The notes under the pieces were generated by a model, which saw only the letters and a program-made list of their open reading frames with translations, was not told the DNA's origin and did no database searches. Below are positions 7,172 through 14,402 of a DNA stretch of 33,147 bases, piece by piece (position 1 is the first letter of the stretch; the number at the start of each line of letters is the position of its first letter). The position numbers and the translations under genes were made by a program. The stretch comes from Minisyncoccota bacterium. Its GTDB lineage: Bacteria > Patescibacteriota > Microgenomatia > UBA1400 > PJMF01. The stretch is taken from contig JAAZKO010000044.1 in NCBI GenBank assembly GCA_012799795.1, forward strand, positions 1-33,147, in the 5' to 3' direction.

Positions 7172-7447
7172 ATGACCAAATCTGAATTGATCAACATTGT
7201 AGCCAAAAAAGCCCATCTTACAAAAAAAGCTGCTGGTGAAGCAGTGGAGGCTGTTTTTGATGAAATTATTCGCACTCTAAAGAAAGGTGATAAAGCAGTT
7301 ATTTCTGGCTTTGGCACTTTTTATGTAGGGAAAGTCGACGATAAGCATGTAGAGCCTTTTGGCGACAAAACCAAACGTCAATTGGTTAAGGGTCATAGAG
7401 TAGTTAATTTTCGTGTAGGCAAACCTCTCAAAAGAGAAATTTGGTAA
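7172..7447 (+). CDS. HU-family DNA-binding protein
   Basis: 91 aa, the standard length for HU/IHF proteins that bend and compact DNA as dimers. The N-terminal helices (MTKSELINIVAKKAHLTKKAA) and ISGFGTFYVGKV match the family, as does the end VNFRVGKPLKREI. The DNA-binding arm is unusual. Where HU has R-GRNP-TGE, this one reads DDKHVEPFGDKTKRQLVKGH, so the usual Asn-Pro tip that intercalates in DNA is missing. It could be a variant HU with different bending. It stands alone between a VanZ-like gene and a terminator. Confidence 0.93.
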   Translation: MTKSELINIVAKKAHLTKKAAGEAVEAVFDEIIRTLKKGDKAVISGFGTFYVGKVDDKHVEPFGDKTKRQLVKGHRVVNFRVGKPLKREIW

Positions 7448-7464
7448 AAATTTGGAAAAATAAG

Positions 7465-7488
7465 AAAACCCACCAATCGGTGGGTTTT
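7465..7488. terminator. Bidirectional terminator between HU and rpsI
   Basis: AAAACCCACC (7465-7474), loop AATC, GGTGGGTTTT (7479-7488). A T-run follows on the plus strand. On the minus strand the hairpin is followed by TTTTCTTATTTTT. It lies between two converging genes, so it can end both the HU transcript and the long ribosomal-protein transcript. Confidence 0.92.
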
Positions 7489-7517
7489 TTGTTTGTAAAA
7501 AAATATAAAAATATAGT

Positions 7518-8027
7518 TTAGCGTTTTGGTGATTGGCGTTTACGACGAGCCTTACCACCTCTACCAACTTTACGAGTCTCTTTCATTCGATCATCACGAG
7601 TTAGTAAGCCCGCAGGTTTGAGGAAGGAACGAAATTCAGGATTATGCTTAACTAGAGCACTGGCTAAACCAAGGACCACAGCATCTAATTGAGCCTTTTT
7701 ACCTGAACCACTAACTTTAGCTGATAAAGCAAATTTGCCTTTTGTCCCAGTCAAATTAAAAGGTTCCATGTAAATTGCTGCTGCATTGCGAATGTCAGAA
7801 AAATAATCAGCTGCCAATTCTTGGTTAACAACTAGATCACCATTGCCTTCATAGATTCTCACTCTAGCACTAGCAATTTTACGACGACCAATTCCTTCAG
7901 TATATTTGTTGCTCGGTAATTTAAAATCAACAGTCGATTTACCCTTAGCTTTTTGAGCCTTAGGTTTAGTGGTCTTTTTGACCACCTTTTTAACCTTACT
8001 GGTTTTTTTATTCATGCGAATTGCCAT
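7518..8027 (-). CDS. rpsI: 30S ribosomal protein uS9
   Basis: Last gene of the ribosomal block. The S9 fold starts near residue 44 (EGIGRRKIASARVRIYEG) and ends with the basic tail RRKRQSPKR that reaches the P-site tRNA. At 169 aa it is about 40 residues longer than usual because of a lysine-rich N-terminal extension (about residues 5-40). It follows rplM with a 1-base gap, the usual L13-S9 pair. A second ATG at codon 5 is also possible as the start. Confidence 0.97.
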   Translation of the reverse strand: MAIRMNKKTSKVKKVVKKTTKPKAQKAKGKSTVDFKLPSNKYTEGIGRRKIASARVRIYEGNGDLVVNQELAADYFSDIRNAAAIYMEPFNLTGTKGKFALSAKVSGSGKKAQLDAVVLGLASALVKHNPEFRSFLKPAGLLTRDDRMKETRKVGRGGKARRKRQSPKR

Positions 8028-8028
8028 A

Positions 8029-8457
8029 TTATTTTGCCTTTATCAAATTTTGGTAAGGATGTTGAGTTCCCACAACAATCTTTAATCTTGCTAAACGAGG
8101 ATCTCGTAAACGATTCTTAGGGAGCATGTTTTTAACTGCTAACTCAATAACTTTACTGGGATTTTTTTCAATCATTTCGGAAAAAGTTCGCTGTCTAATT
8201 CCTCCTGGAAAACCAGTGTGCCAATAGTAGATTTTTTTATTAGCTTTATTACGAGTCACTTCAATTTTTTCTGCATTAATCACCACCACATAATCGCCGT
8301 TATCATTGTGAGGGGTATAAGTTACCTTGTGCTTGCCGATTAATTTTTGAGCTATTTCACTAGCCAAACGACCCAAGACCTTGCCTTCAGCATCGTATTC
8401 ATACCACTGGCGAGTAATTTCTTCTTTTTTTTCAATAAAAGTTTTATTTTTTGACAT
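8029..8457 (-). CDS. rplM: 50S ribosomal protein uL13
   Basis: 142 aa, normal length. Family segments are WYEYDAEGKVLGRLASEIA near residue 17, GDYVVVINAEKI, and HTGFPGGIRQRTFSEM, then AVKNMLPKNRLRD. It is placed directly after rplQ and before rpsI, as in many bacteria where these follow the alpha operon. uL13 is an early 50S assembly protein. Confidence 0.98.
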   Translation of the reverse strand: MSKNKTFIEKKEEITRQWYEYDAEGKVLGRLASEIAQKLIGKHKVTYTPHNDNGDYVVVINAEKIEVTRNKANKKIYYWHTGFPGGIRQRTFSEMIEKNPSKVIELAVKNMLPKNRLRDPRLARLKIVVGTQHPYQNLIKAK

Positions 8458-8463
8458 GATTCT

Positions 8464-8985
8464 TTACTTGCTTTTCTTTTTAGTAGTTTCTTCTGTTGAT
8501 TTTGTTTTTTTGCTAGATTCCTTCTCAGTTTTTTTAAGTTCTTTTTTTACTACAATTTTTTTAGAAGTCTTCTTGCTTTTCTTTTGATCAGTTTTCTTAG
8601 TTTCATTTTTAAGACTGTGCCATTTTTTCTCATCAAGCAGCAAGCTTAAACGATAAACCGGCATATTATCACCACGACGATTACTTAATTTCTCTAAACT
8701 GCAAAAGCCACTTTTTCGATCGCCAACTGCTGGCACTACTTGATCGAATATGGTATTAACCACATCTCTTTTTCCAAAAAAGCGATGGATTTGGCGACGA
8801 GTTGCTAAATCATCTTTTTGAGCCTGACTAATCAATTTATCTGCTAAACGACGTATTTCTTTTGCACGAGCTTCACTAGTTTCGATATGGCCATGCTCAA
8901 TTAAACCACGCAAAGAATTACGTAACAAAGCCTTACGGCTTTGAGTATCGCGATTAAAATGTTTAGTTTTTACTCGATGTTTCAT
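8464..8985 (-). CDS. rplQ: 50S ribosomal protein bL17
   Basis: The core (residues 1 to about 128) opens with MKHRVKTKHFNRDTQSRKAL and carries TSEARAKEIRRLADKLI. The last 45 or so residues are almost only Lys, Glu, Ser and Thr, making the protein 173 aa against about 115-130 in most bacteria. It starts 9 bases after rpoA, the standard order. It binds near the polypeptide exit tunnel. Confidence 0.97.
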   Translation of the reverse strand: MKHRVKTKHFNRDTQSRKALLRNSLRGLIEHGHIETSEARAKEIRRLADKLISQAQKDDLATRRQIHRFFGKRDVVNTIFDQVVPAVGDRKSGFCSLEKLSNRRGDNMPVYRLSLLLDEKKWHSLKNETKKTDQKKSKKTSKKIVVKKELKKTEKESSKKTKSTEETTKKKSK

Positions 8986-8994
8986 ATCTCACTT

Positions 8995-9939
8995 TTAATC
9001 TGCTAAGACTACTCCTTTTTTGGCCAAGGCTTCTTCTATTAAATCAATACTCTTGCCACCTAAGTTTTTTACCTTAGAAATTTCAGCCTTATTAGTGGCC
9101 TGAAGATTCTTAACTGTCTCATAACCTCCTTTACGTAAAGCATTGGCGATACGAGTAGGCAAATCAAGCTCCTCAACGGTTAAGCGCATTACTTCCAATT
9201 CTTCAGGACTAATCGCAGGTAATTCCTCTTCTAATTCAGGCAAAACTGGATCAACAATTTGCTTAAATTGAGCGATTAAAATTTCGCTAGCTTTTTTCAC
9301 AGCTTCGAGTGAACTGATACTGCCATCAGTTTGAATATCAAAAACAATACGATCAAAGTCAGTTCGACTTCCAACTCGAGTAGCCTCAACACGATAAGCA
9401 ACTTTAATAACAGGAGAAAATAAAGCATCAACTGCTATCTGTCCAACGCTTTCTAACTCGATTTCTTTAGCTAATTTATAACCTACACCAGACTCAACAA
9501 TCATTTCAATATCTAAATTTTTACCTTTGGTTAAGGTCGCTAAATGTAGTTTTTTATTAATTACCTCAAAGCCAGCTTCACACTCTATGTCTTTAGCAGT
9601 AATTTCCTTAGGACCTTTTACATTTAGTCGTAAAATTCCAGCTTCATCATTATTAGATTTAATACGAATGTTTTTTAAATTTAAAATTAAATCTACAATA
9701 TCTTCTTTTAAACCTTCGTAAGTAGTGAATTGATGACTCACTCCATCAATGCTTAATTTAGTGATAGCTAAACCAGGCAGTGACATTAATAAAACTCGGC
9801 GCAATGCATTGCCCAAAGTGTGACCATAACCACTTTCTAATGGTTCAATCACAATTGTAGATCGTGAACCATTAGTTTCCACCTCACTTACGGTAAAAAT
9901 TGGGTTCATGACGCTGTAGTCATTTAAATTTTCTGTCAT
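8995..9939 (-). CDS. rpoA: RNA polymerase alpha subunit
   Basis: 314 aa. The N-terminal domain (about 1-225) dimerises and nucleates core assembly: EPLESGYGHTLGNALRRVLL is near residue 33. The C-terminal domain (about 250-314) has the helix-hairpin-helix segment VEELDLPTRIANALRKGGY, including the arginine that contacts promoter UP elements. A linker rich in Glu joins them. AAAGGAG lies before the ATG. A 5-bp hairpin in the upstream gap (9963-9975) may separate its translation from rpsD. Confidence 0.98.
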   Translation of the reverse strand: MTENLNDYSVMNPIFTVSEVETNGSRSTIVIEPLESGYGHTLGNALRRVLLMSLPGLAITKLSIDGVSHQFTTYEGLKEDIVDLILNLKNIRIKSNNDEAGILRLNVKGPKEITAKDIECEAGFEVINKKLHLATLTKGKNLDIEMIVESGVGYKLAKEIELESVGQIAVDALFSPVIKVAYRVEATRVGSRTDFDRIVFDIQTDGSISSLEAVKKASEILIAQFKQIVDPVLPELEEELPAISPEELEVMRLTVEELDLPTRIANALRKGGYETVKNLQATNKAEISKVKNLGGKSIDLIEEALAKKGVVLAD

Positions 9940-9962
9940 ATTCTTCTCCTTTGTTTCACCTC

Positions 9963-9975
9963 CCTCAAAATGAGG
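9963..9975 (-). other. Small hairpin between rpsD and rpoA
   Basis: On the minus strand CCTCA, a 3-base loop and TGAGG form a 5-bp stem in the 60-base gap before rpoA. It is followed by GGGAGGTG and then the true AAAGGAG site. The stem overlaps the region around the first, decoy-like SD sequence. The effect is unknown. Confidence 0.3.
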
Positions 9976-9999
9976 AATCTGTTTCTAGATTTATAATTA

Positions 10000-10608
10000 T
10001 TACCTATTGTAATATTCAACTATTAATTGCTCATCAATTTTCTCGACGATATCTTCTCTAACTGGTAATTTTACTACCTTAATAGAGGTTCCTTTTACTT
10101 CTAACCAGTTGGGCACTGGTCTTTCTTCTTCTATAGCTTCAAATACCTGGGGTATTTTAGCTGTTTTACTCTTTTTCATGCTAATCACATCACCCATTTT
10201 TACTGTGTAAGAAGGAATATTCATTTTTTTACCATTTACTAAAAAGTGATCGTGAGCAACCAATTGTCGGGCTGAGGCGCGAGTAAGAGTAAAACTAGCA
10301 CGATAAACAACATTGTCTAAACGTCTTTCTAATAAACTCAATAAAGCTGTTCCTGTAGCTACTGGATTTTTACTAGCTTCCTCAAAGATCTTGCGCAACT
10401 GTCTCTCTAAAATTCCATAAATATATTTTAGTTTTTGTTTTTCTCGGAGTTGTAAAGCATAATCGGACATTTTTCGGTGAGTTTTAACCCCATGCTGGCC
10501 AGGTCTAATTGCCAAACGTCTGGCTGTCTTTAGGGCATTTACTTTTAAACCTAAGTCTTCACCAATTTGTCGTTGTAATTTTTGTTTTGAACCACTATGT
10601 CTTGCCAT
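10000..10608 (-). CDS. rpsD: 30S ribosomal protein uS4
   Basis: 202 aa, normal length. The S4 RNA-binding domain is near residues 93-150 (RLDNVVYRASFTLTRASARQ, then FLVNGKKMNIPSY), and the family ending LIVEYYNR is present. The N-terminus (MARHSGSKQKLQRQIGEDLGL) has no cysteines, so this is the zinc-free form. It comes after rpsK and before rpoA as in the alpha operon. In E. coli S4 represses its own operon. No equivalent site is recognised here. Confidence 0.98.
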   Translation of the reverse strand: MARHSGSKQKLQRQIGEDLGLKVNALKTARRLAIRPGQHGVKTHRKMSDYALQLREKQKLKYIYGILERQLRKIFEEASKNPVATGTALLSLLERRLDNVVYRASFTLTRASARQLVAHDHFLVNGKKMNIPSYTVKMGDVISMKKSKTAKIPQVFEAIEEERPVPNWLEVKGTSIKVVKLPVREDIVEKIDEQLIVEYYNR

Positions 10609-10625
10609 ATTAAATTCTTAGAACT

Positions 10626-11039
10626 TTAATTTCTAGCCTTTCTTGGTCGAGTACCATTGTGTGGTACTGGAGTTAAATCAGCAATCAAAGTCACCCTAAT
10701 ACCCTGAGCCCGTAAAACGCGAAGTGCCACATCTCTTCCAGGACCAGGACCCTTTAAATAAACCTCCATTTGATTCATTCCATAATTGTTTTTAGCTTTA
10801 TTAATAGCATTTTCTACAGTAATGGTAGCTGCATAAGGAGTTGATTTGCGTGAACCGCTAAAACCAGAACCTCCGGTGCTTTCCCAACACAAAACATTAC
10901 CTTTTTCATCGCTAATACTTACCAAGGTGTTATTAAAAGTAGCACTAACATACAATCTGCCCTTAGTAACAGTTCTAGTGCTACGTTTATAATTAGATTT
11001 TTTCTTTTTACTAATAGTTTTTTTACTGGTCTCTGCCAT
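10626..11039 (-). CDS. rpsK: 30S ribosomal protein uS11
   Basis: 137 aa. The core holds YVSATFNNTLVSISDEKGN, GFSGSRKSTPYAA and the C-terminal DLTPVPHNGTRPRKARN, all typical. A basic N-terminal extension of about 25 residues (KKTISKKKKSNYKR) is somewhat longer than usual. It forms the 30S platform and lines the mRNA exit path near the anti-SD helix. Placed between rpsM and rpsD. Confidence 0.98.
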   Translation of the reverse strand: MAETSKKTISKKKKSNYKRSTRTVTKGRLYVSATFNNTLVSISDEKGNVLCWESTGGSGFSGSRKSTPYAATITVENAINKAKNNYGMNQMEVYLKGPGPGRDVALRVLRAQGIRVTLIADLTPVPHNGTRPRKARN

Positions 11040-11054
11040 AAAAACCTTCGTTAT

Positions 11055-11456
11055 TTAAGCTTTTTTTGTTTCTTCTAATTTGCTAGCGGCTTCTTTGGTC
11101 ATTGCGCCAATTGTTCGTCTTGCTCCACGCTTAGTTCTTGCATTGGATCTAGTTCTTTGTCCTCGAGCAGGTAAGCCAGCACTATGTCTCATTCCTCGAT
11201 AGGACTGAATTCTTTTTAAACGAGCCACGTTATCATTAATTTCCCGACGCAAATCACCTTCTATTAAATAACTATCGAGAATTAATTGGATACGATTAAT
11301 TTCTTCGCCGGTTAAGTCTTTAGCTCTTTTATCTGGATTAATTTTACTTTTTTTAACAATTTCTTCAGCTAATTCAGATCCAACTCCATAAATATAGCGT
11401 AAAGAAAAATTAATTTTTTTGTTGTCTGGTATATCATGTCCCGCAATACGTGGCAT
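11055..11456 (-). CDS. rpsM: 30S ribosomal protein uS13
   Basis: 133 aa. MPRIAGHDIPDNKKINFSL is the usual N-terminus. YRGMRHSAGLPARGQRTRSN and ARTKRGARRT form the basic tail that touches P-site tRNA, followed here by a short extra stretch (AASKLEETKKA). It sits in the 30S head and bridges to uL5. It starts 3 bases after the rpmJ stop, with AAGGA inside the end of rpmJ as ribosome site. Confidence 0.98.
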   Translation of the reverse strand: MPRIAGHDIPDNKKINFSLRYIYGVGSELAEEIVKKSKINPDKRAKDLTGEEINRIQLILDSYLIEGDLRREINDNVARLKRIQSYRGMRHSAGLPARGQRTRSNARTKRGARRTIGAMTKEAASKLEETKKA

Positions 11457-11459
11457 AGT

Positions 11460-11573
11460 TTATCCTTGCCTCTGCTTGTGCTTGGGATTAATACAAATAA
11501 CGTACAATTTCCCATGTCGCTTAACAAGCTTGCAATTTTTACAAATTTTCTTTAAAGATGCTTTAACTTTCAT
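11460..11573 (-). CDS. rpmJ: 50S ribosomal protein bL36
   Basis: A 37-residue gene easily missed for its size: MKVKASLKKICKNCKLVKRH, then GKLYVICINPKHKQRQG. The zinc ligands are C11, C14, C27 and H32, so this is the zinc-binding form. Length is exactly typical (37-38 aa). It lies between infA and rpsM as in most bacteria. There is no clear Shine-Dalgarno. Upstream is a 78-base gap with a hairpin (11602-11630). Confidence 0.96.
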   Translation of the reverse strand: MKVKASLKKICKNCKLVKRHGKLYVICINPKHKQRQG

Positions 11574-11601
11574 AATTACAGACGTGCAATATACCCTACT
11601 A

Positions 11602-11630
11602 GACTAAATTTTTAAAGAGTTAAATTAGTC
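11602..11630 (-). other. Hairpin between infA and rpmJ
   Basis: GACTAA (11602-11607) pairs with TTAGTC (11625-11630), and three more A-T pairs follow after a one-base bulge. No T-run follows on the minus strand. It may be a processing or stabilising element in the 78-base gap. Confidence 0.3.
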
Positions 11631-11651
11631 CTTTCAGGAATATTGCTTTTC

Positions 11652-11987
11652 CTAATGATTTGTTCTTGATTGCCTATTGCTTGATCGATAGGTAATCTTA
11701 CATTTTGTCAAATCGTATTTACTAACGTAACCTTTTACTTGGTCACCTGGCATAACACGAATGCGATAAAGACGCATTTTACCAGCTAAAGTACCCAACA
11801 ACAAACGACCCTTCATCTGCTCAGCTGTAGAGTCAATTACTCTAACTCTAAACATAGTGTTAGGTAAACAACTCTCGACTTCACCAATAATCTCAAAGCG
11901 ATCACTTTGGCTACTTGCTACAGATGGCGTAAAATCAATCTGTCGCTTAGCTTTAGCAGCGCGTTTGTGTTCTTGTACCTTTCCCAT
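11652..11987 (-). CDS. infA: Translation initiation factor IF-1
   Basis: The S1/OB-fold core is at about residues 31-101 (FEIIGEVESCLPNTMFRVRV, GKMRLYRIRVMPGDQVKGYV, YDLTKCKITYR), which blocks the A site during initiation. At 111 aa it is longer than the usual 72, with about 30 basic residues before the core (MGKVQEHKRAAKAKRQ) and a short tail. A loop of about 5 extra residues interrupts the middle (DSTAEQMKGRLL). No map gene lies before it. An extended -10 box ends only 8 bases before the ATG, so it may also be made from a leaderless transcript. Confidence 0.95.
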   Translation of the reverse strand: MGKVQEHKRAAKAKRQIDFTPSVASSQSDRFEIIGEVESCLPNTMFRVRVIDSTAEQMKGRLLLGTLAGKMRLYRIRVMPGDQVKGYVSKYDLTKCKITYRSSNRQSRTNH

Positions 11988-11995
11988 AAAAGAGC

Positions 11996-12004
11996 ATTAT
12001 ACCA
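11996..12004 (-). promoter_or_regulatory. Internal extended -10 promoter before infA
   Basis: On the minus strand TGGTATAAT is a perfect extended -10 (TG, one base, TATAAT). The hexamer ends 8 bases before the infA ATG. Transcription would begin close to or at the A of the start codon. No convincing -35 box is seen, only a T-run. Confidence 0.5.
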
Positions 12005-12036
12005 GATTTAGCAAAAAAAATCACTTATAAGTCTGA

Positions 12037-12624
12037 CTATTTTTCAGATAAACTCTTTTTATTATTATCTTTACTTATAATTCTCTCCACTTTTAGCACA
12101 ATGTCATTGAACACTTCTTGCACAGTTTGCTCGCCATCCACTACCGCCAAATGCTTACGTTCTGAATAATAATCTAAAACTTTAGAAGTTTTCTCATGAA
12201 AAAGATCAATCCTTCTTCGAATTGCTTTTAAAGTTTCATCTTCTCGATCAGCCTCCCGATCAGAAATCCTCCATAAAGCTTCTTTGTCTGATACGTCAAT
12301 TAAAATAACTATTTCTTCACCTTTAGTAAAGGTATCAAAAGCTTTTGCTTGAGGAACAGTTCGAGGAAAGCCATCAAGAATAAAGCCTTTTTCGTATTCC
12401 GGCTTTTTTAAATACTCAATCACAACTTCTAGAGCTTTATCATCAGGAATTAAGAAACCAGCATTGATGGTTTCCTTCACCCAACGGCCCAAAGCCGTTT
12501 TACTCCTGGTCATTTGTCTAAAAATATGACCAGATGATAGGTAGGGAATATTATATTTTTCTGATAACAAATTACCTTGGGTTGATTTGCCCGCTCCCTG
12601 AATACCTATTAAGACCAATTTCAT
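12037..12624 (-). CDS. adk: Adenylate kinase
   Basis: Catalyses ATP + AMP = 2 ADP. The P-loop is GIQGAGKST (residues 7-15), the AMP site includes LSSGHIFR and GFILDGFPRT, and the end VDGEQTVQEVF is typical. At 195 aa it is shorter than the 214-aa E. coli form because the LID is a short loop (about ISDREADREDET) with no zinc cysteines. It lies between secY and infA, its usual place in the spc operon, here without map after it. Confidence 0.97.
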   Translation of the reverse strand: MKLVLIGIQGAGKSTQGNLLSEKYNIPYLSSGHIFRQMTRSKTALGRWVKETINAGFLIPDDKALEVVIEYLKKPEYEKGFILDGFPRTVPQAKAFDTFTKGEEIVILIDVSDKEALWRISDREADREDETLKAIRRRIDLFHEKTSKVLDYYSERKHLAVVDGEQTVQEVFNDIVLKVERIISKDNNKKSLSEK

Positions 12625-12645
12625 AATCCCTTTCGCTTTAGTATT

Positions 12646-13941
12646 TTAACTGAGTTTGCTATAACGATCGTAATTTTCACTTAATAATTGAGACTCCACT
12701 TGTTTGGCTGTTTCTAAAATAACAGAAACCACAATTAATAAGCTAGTGCCTCCTATTGCCAGAGCCTGAATATCGGTAATCATTTGCGCAATAGTTGGTA
12801 AAACTGCGATACTAGCTAAAAAGATTGCACCAGCAAAGGTTATTCTAGTAAGCACAAACTCTAAATATTTACGAGTTGGACCTCCTGGCCTAATACCAGG
12901 AATAAAAGCCCCACTCTTTTTTAACTCATCACTAATATCTTCAGCATTAAAGAAAATAATGGCACTAAAATAACTAAAGACAAAAACTAGAACAAAATAA
13001 GTCAATAAATACCAAATACTGGTCGGAGCAAAGATCACGTTCAAGCGTTCCCCTAAATTCACCAAAAAGTCTTTGCCGCTCAAGGCTAAAACTCTACCTA
13101 AAAAGGGAGGTAACATCATTAGCGAAACAGCAAAAATAATCGGCATAACTCCAGCCACATTTACTTTAATTGGTAAATGACTACTTTGTCCACCAACTTG
13201 ACGACCTCCTTGTATACGCTTAGCATATTGAATATTAACTTTCCGCACCGCTTCGTTGAAAAAAACAACTAAAGCAATAACTGCCAAAGTTACGACCAGC
13301 ATAATTAAGATAACTGTCAATTGACCGTCATTGCCAATTAAAAAAGATTGTCCAATACTACCTGGAATTTGGCTAAGAATTCCTACTAATAAAATCATTG
13401 AAATGCCATTACCCATCCCATACTCGGAAATTAATTCGCCCAGCCACATCATAAGCATTGATCCAGCAATTAAAATTAAAACTACTATCATCATTAGACT
13501 TGTTTGCTGGCTAATTAGTAAACCCTGCGAATTAAGTAAAGCTAGAGTAGCTGTCGCTTGAACTGCGGCAACTGGCACAGAAATGATACGCATATACTGA
13601 TTCAGCTTAGCCTGACCGGCCTCACCTTCTTTTTGCATTTCTTTAATCTTGGGAATAACCATACCCAATAATTGCATCACGATTGAAGCGGTAATGTAGG
13701 GATTAATACCAACTGCCACAATAGAAAATCTAGCTAAAGTACCGCCTGCAAATAAATTTAGAAAACTTAAAAATTCATTGCTAGCAAAAATCAATTTTAA
13801 GCGTTCAACATCAACTATTGGAACTGGGATATGAGCAAGTAATCTGGTGATAGCAAAAACTACTAGAGTAAAAATGAGCTTTTTTTTAAGCGCTTGATTG
13901 GCAAAAATGGCCTGAATCTTTGTTATTATTTGTTCTAACAC
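12646..13941 (-). CDS. secY: Preprotein translocase subunit SecY
   Basis: 431 aa with ten membrane helices expected. It forms the protein-conducting channel in the inner membrane with SecE (not in this window). Family segments are ITRLLAHIPVPIVD near residue 31, PYITASIVMQLL near 81, MGNGISMILLVGI near 175 and SGAFIPGIRPGGPT near 340, in the cytoplasmic loop that contacts SecA and the ribosome. The start codon is GTG. It follows rplO, the standard place. Membrane and secreted products such as the VanZ-like and LTD proteins would depend on it. Confidence 0.98.
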   Translation of the reverse strand: MLEQIITKIQAIFANQALKKKLIFTLVVFAITRLLAHIPVPIVDVERLKLIFASNEFLSFLNLFAGGTLARFSIVAVGINPYITASIVMQLLGMVIPKIKEMQKEGEAGQAKLNQYMRIISVPVAAVQATATLALLNSQGLLISQQTSLMMIVVLILIAGSMLMMWLGELISEYGMGNGISMILLVGILSQIPGSIGQSFLIGNDGQLTVILIMLVVTLAVIALVVFFNEAVRKVNIQYAKRIQGGRQVGGQSSHLPIKVNVAGVMPIIFAVSLMMLPPFLGRVLALSGKDFLVNLGERLNVIFAPTSIWYLLTYFVLVFVFSYFSAIIFFNAEDISDELKKSGAFIPGIRPGGPTRKYLEFVLTRITFAGAIFLASIAVLPTIAQMITDIQALAIGGTSLLIVVSVILETAKQVESQLLSENYDRYSKLS

Positions 13942-13961
13942 AAATTCTTATTTTATATATT

Positions 13962-14399
13962 TTATTCTACTTTTCCACCTAATGTTTCAATCTCTTTTTT
14001 AGCTGCCTTGCTCACCTTAATACCTTTAACAGTAAGTTTTCGATTTAATTTGCCTTTTTTAATAATTTTGGCTCTTTTAAAACGTGGATCTATTATTTTA
14101 TTTAATTTTAAAGTGTCTAAACTAATTTCTTCCAAATCGATGGCGTTTAGATCATTGAAAGTTAGTTCTGCGACCAGTCTTAAAGTCTTAAAGCGGCCTT
14201 TACCACGCCACATGGGTAAACGTTTAGTTAAAGGCAAAGATCCACCCTCAAACCATAAAGGGATTTTAGAACCTCTTCTAGATTTTTGGCCTTTTTGACC
14301 ACGACCAACAGTATGACCACCTTTACCAGAACCATAACCTCGGCCAAGGCGTTTGCTAGATTTAAAAGTGATTTTTTCAAGTTTATTAAATAATGACAT
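13962..14399 (-). CDS. rplO: 50S ribosomal protein uL15
   Basis: 145 aa, normal length. The glycine/arginine-rich N-terminal half (SKRLGRGYGSGKGGHTVGRG, then QKSRRG) threads into 23S rRNA, and GGSLPLTKRLPMWRGKGRF follows. The C-terminal domain is short and basic. The gene begins 3 bases after rpsE, leaving no room for rpmD (uL30), which normally lies there. Confidence 0.98.
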   Translation of the reverse strand: MSLFNKLEKITFKSSKRLGRGYGSGKGGHTVGRGQKGQKSRRGSKIPLWFEGGSLPLTKRLPMWRGKGRFKTLRLVAELTFNDLNAIDLEEISLDTLKLNKIIDPRFKRAKIIKKGKLNRKLTVKGIKVSKAAKKEIETLGGKVE

Positions 14400-14402
14400 T
14401 GT

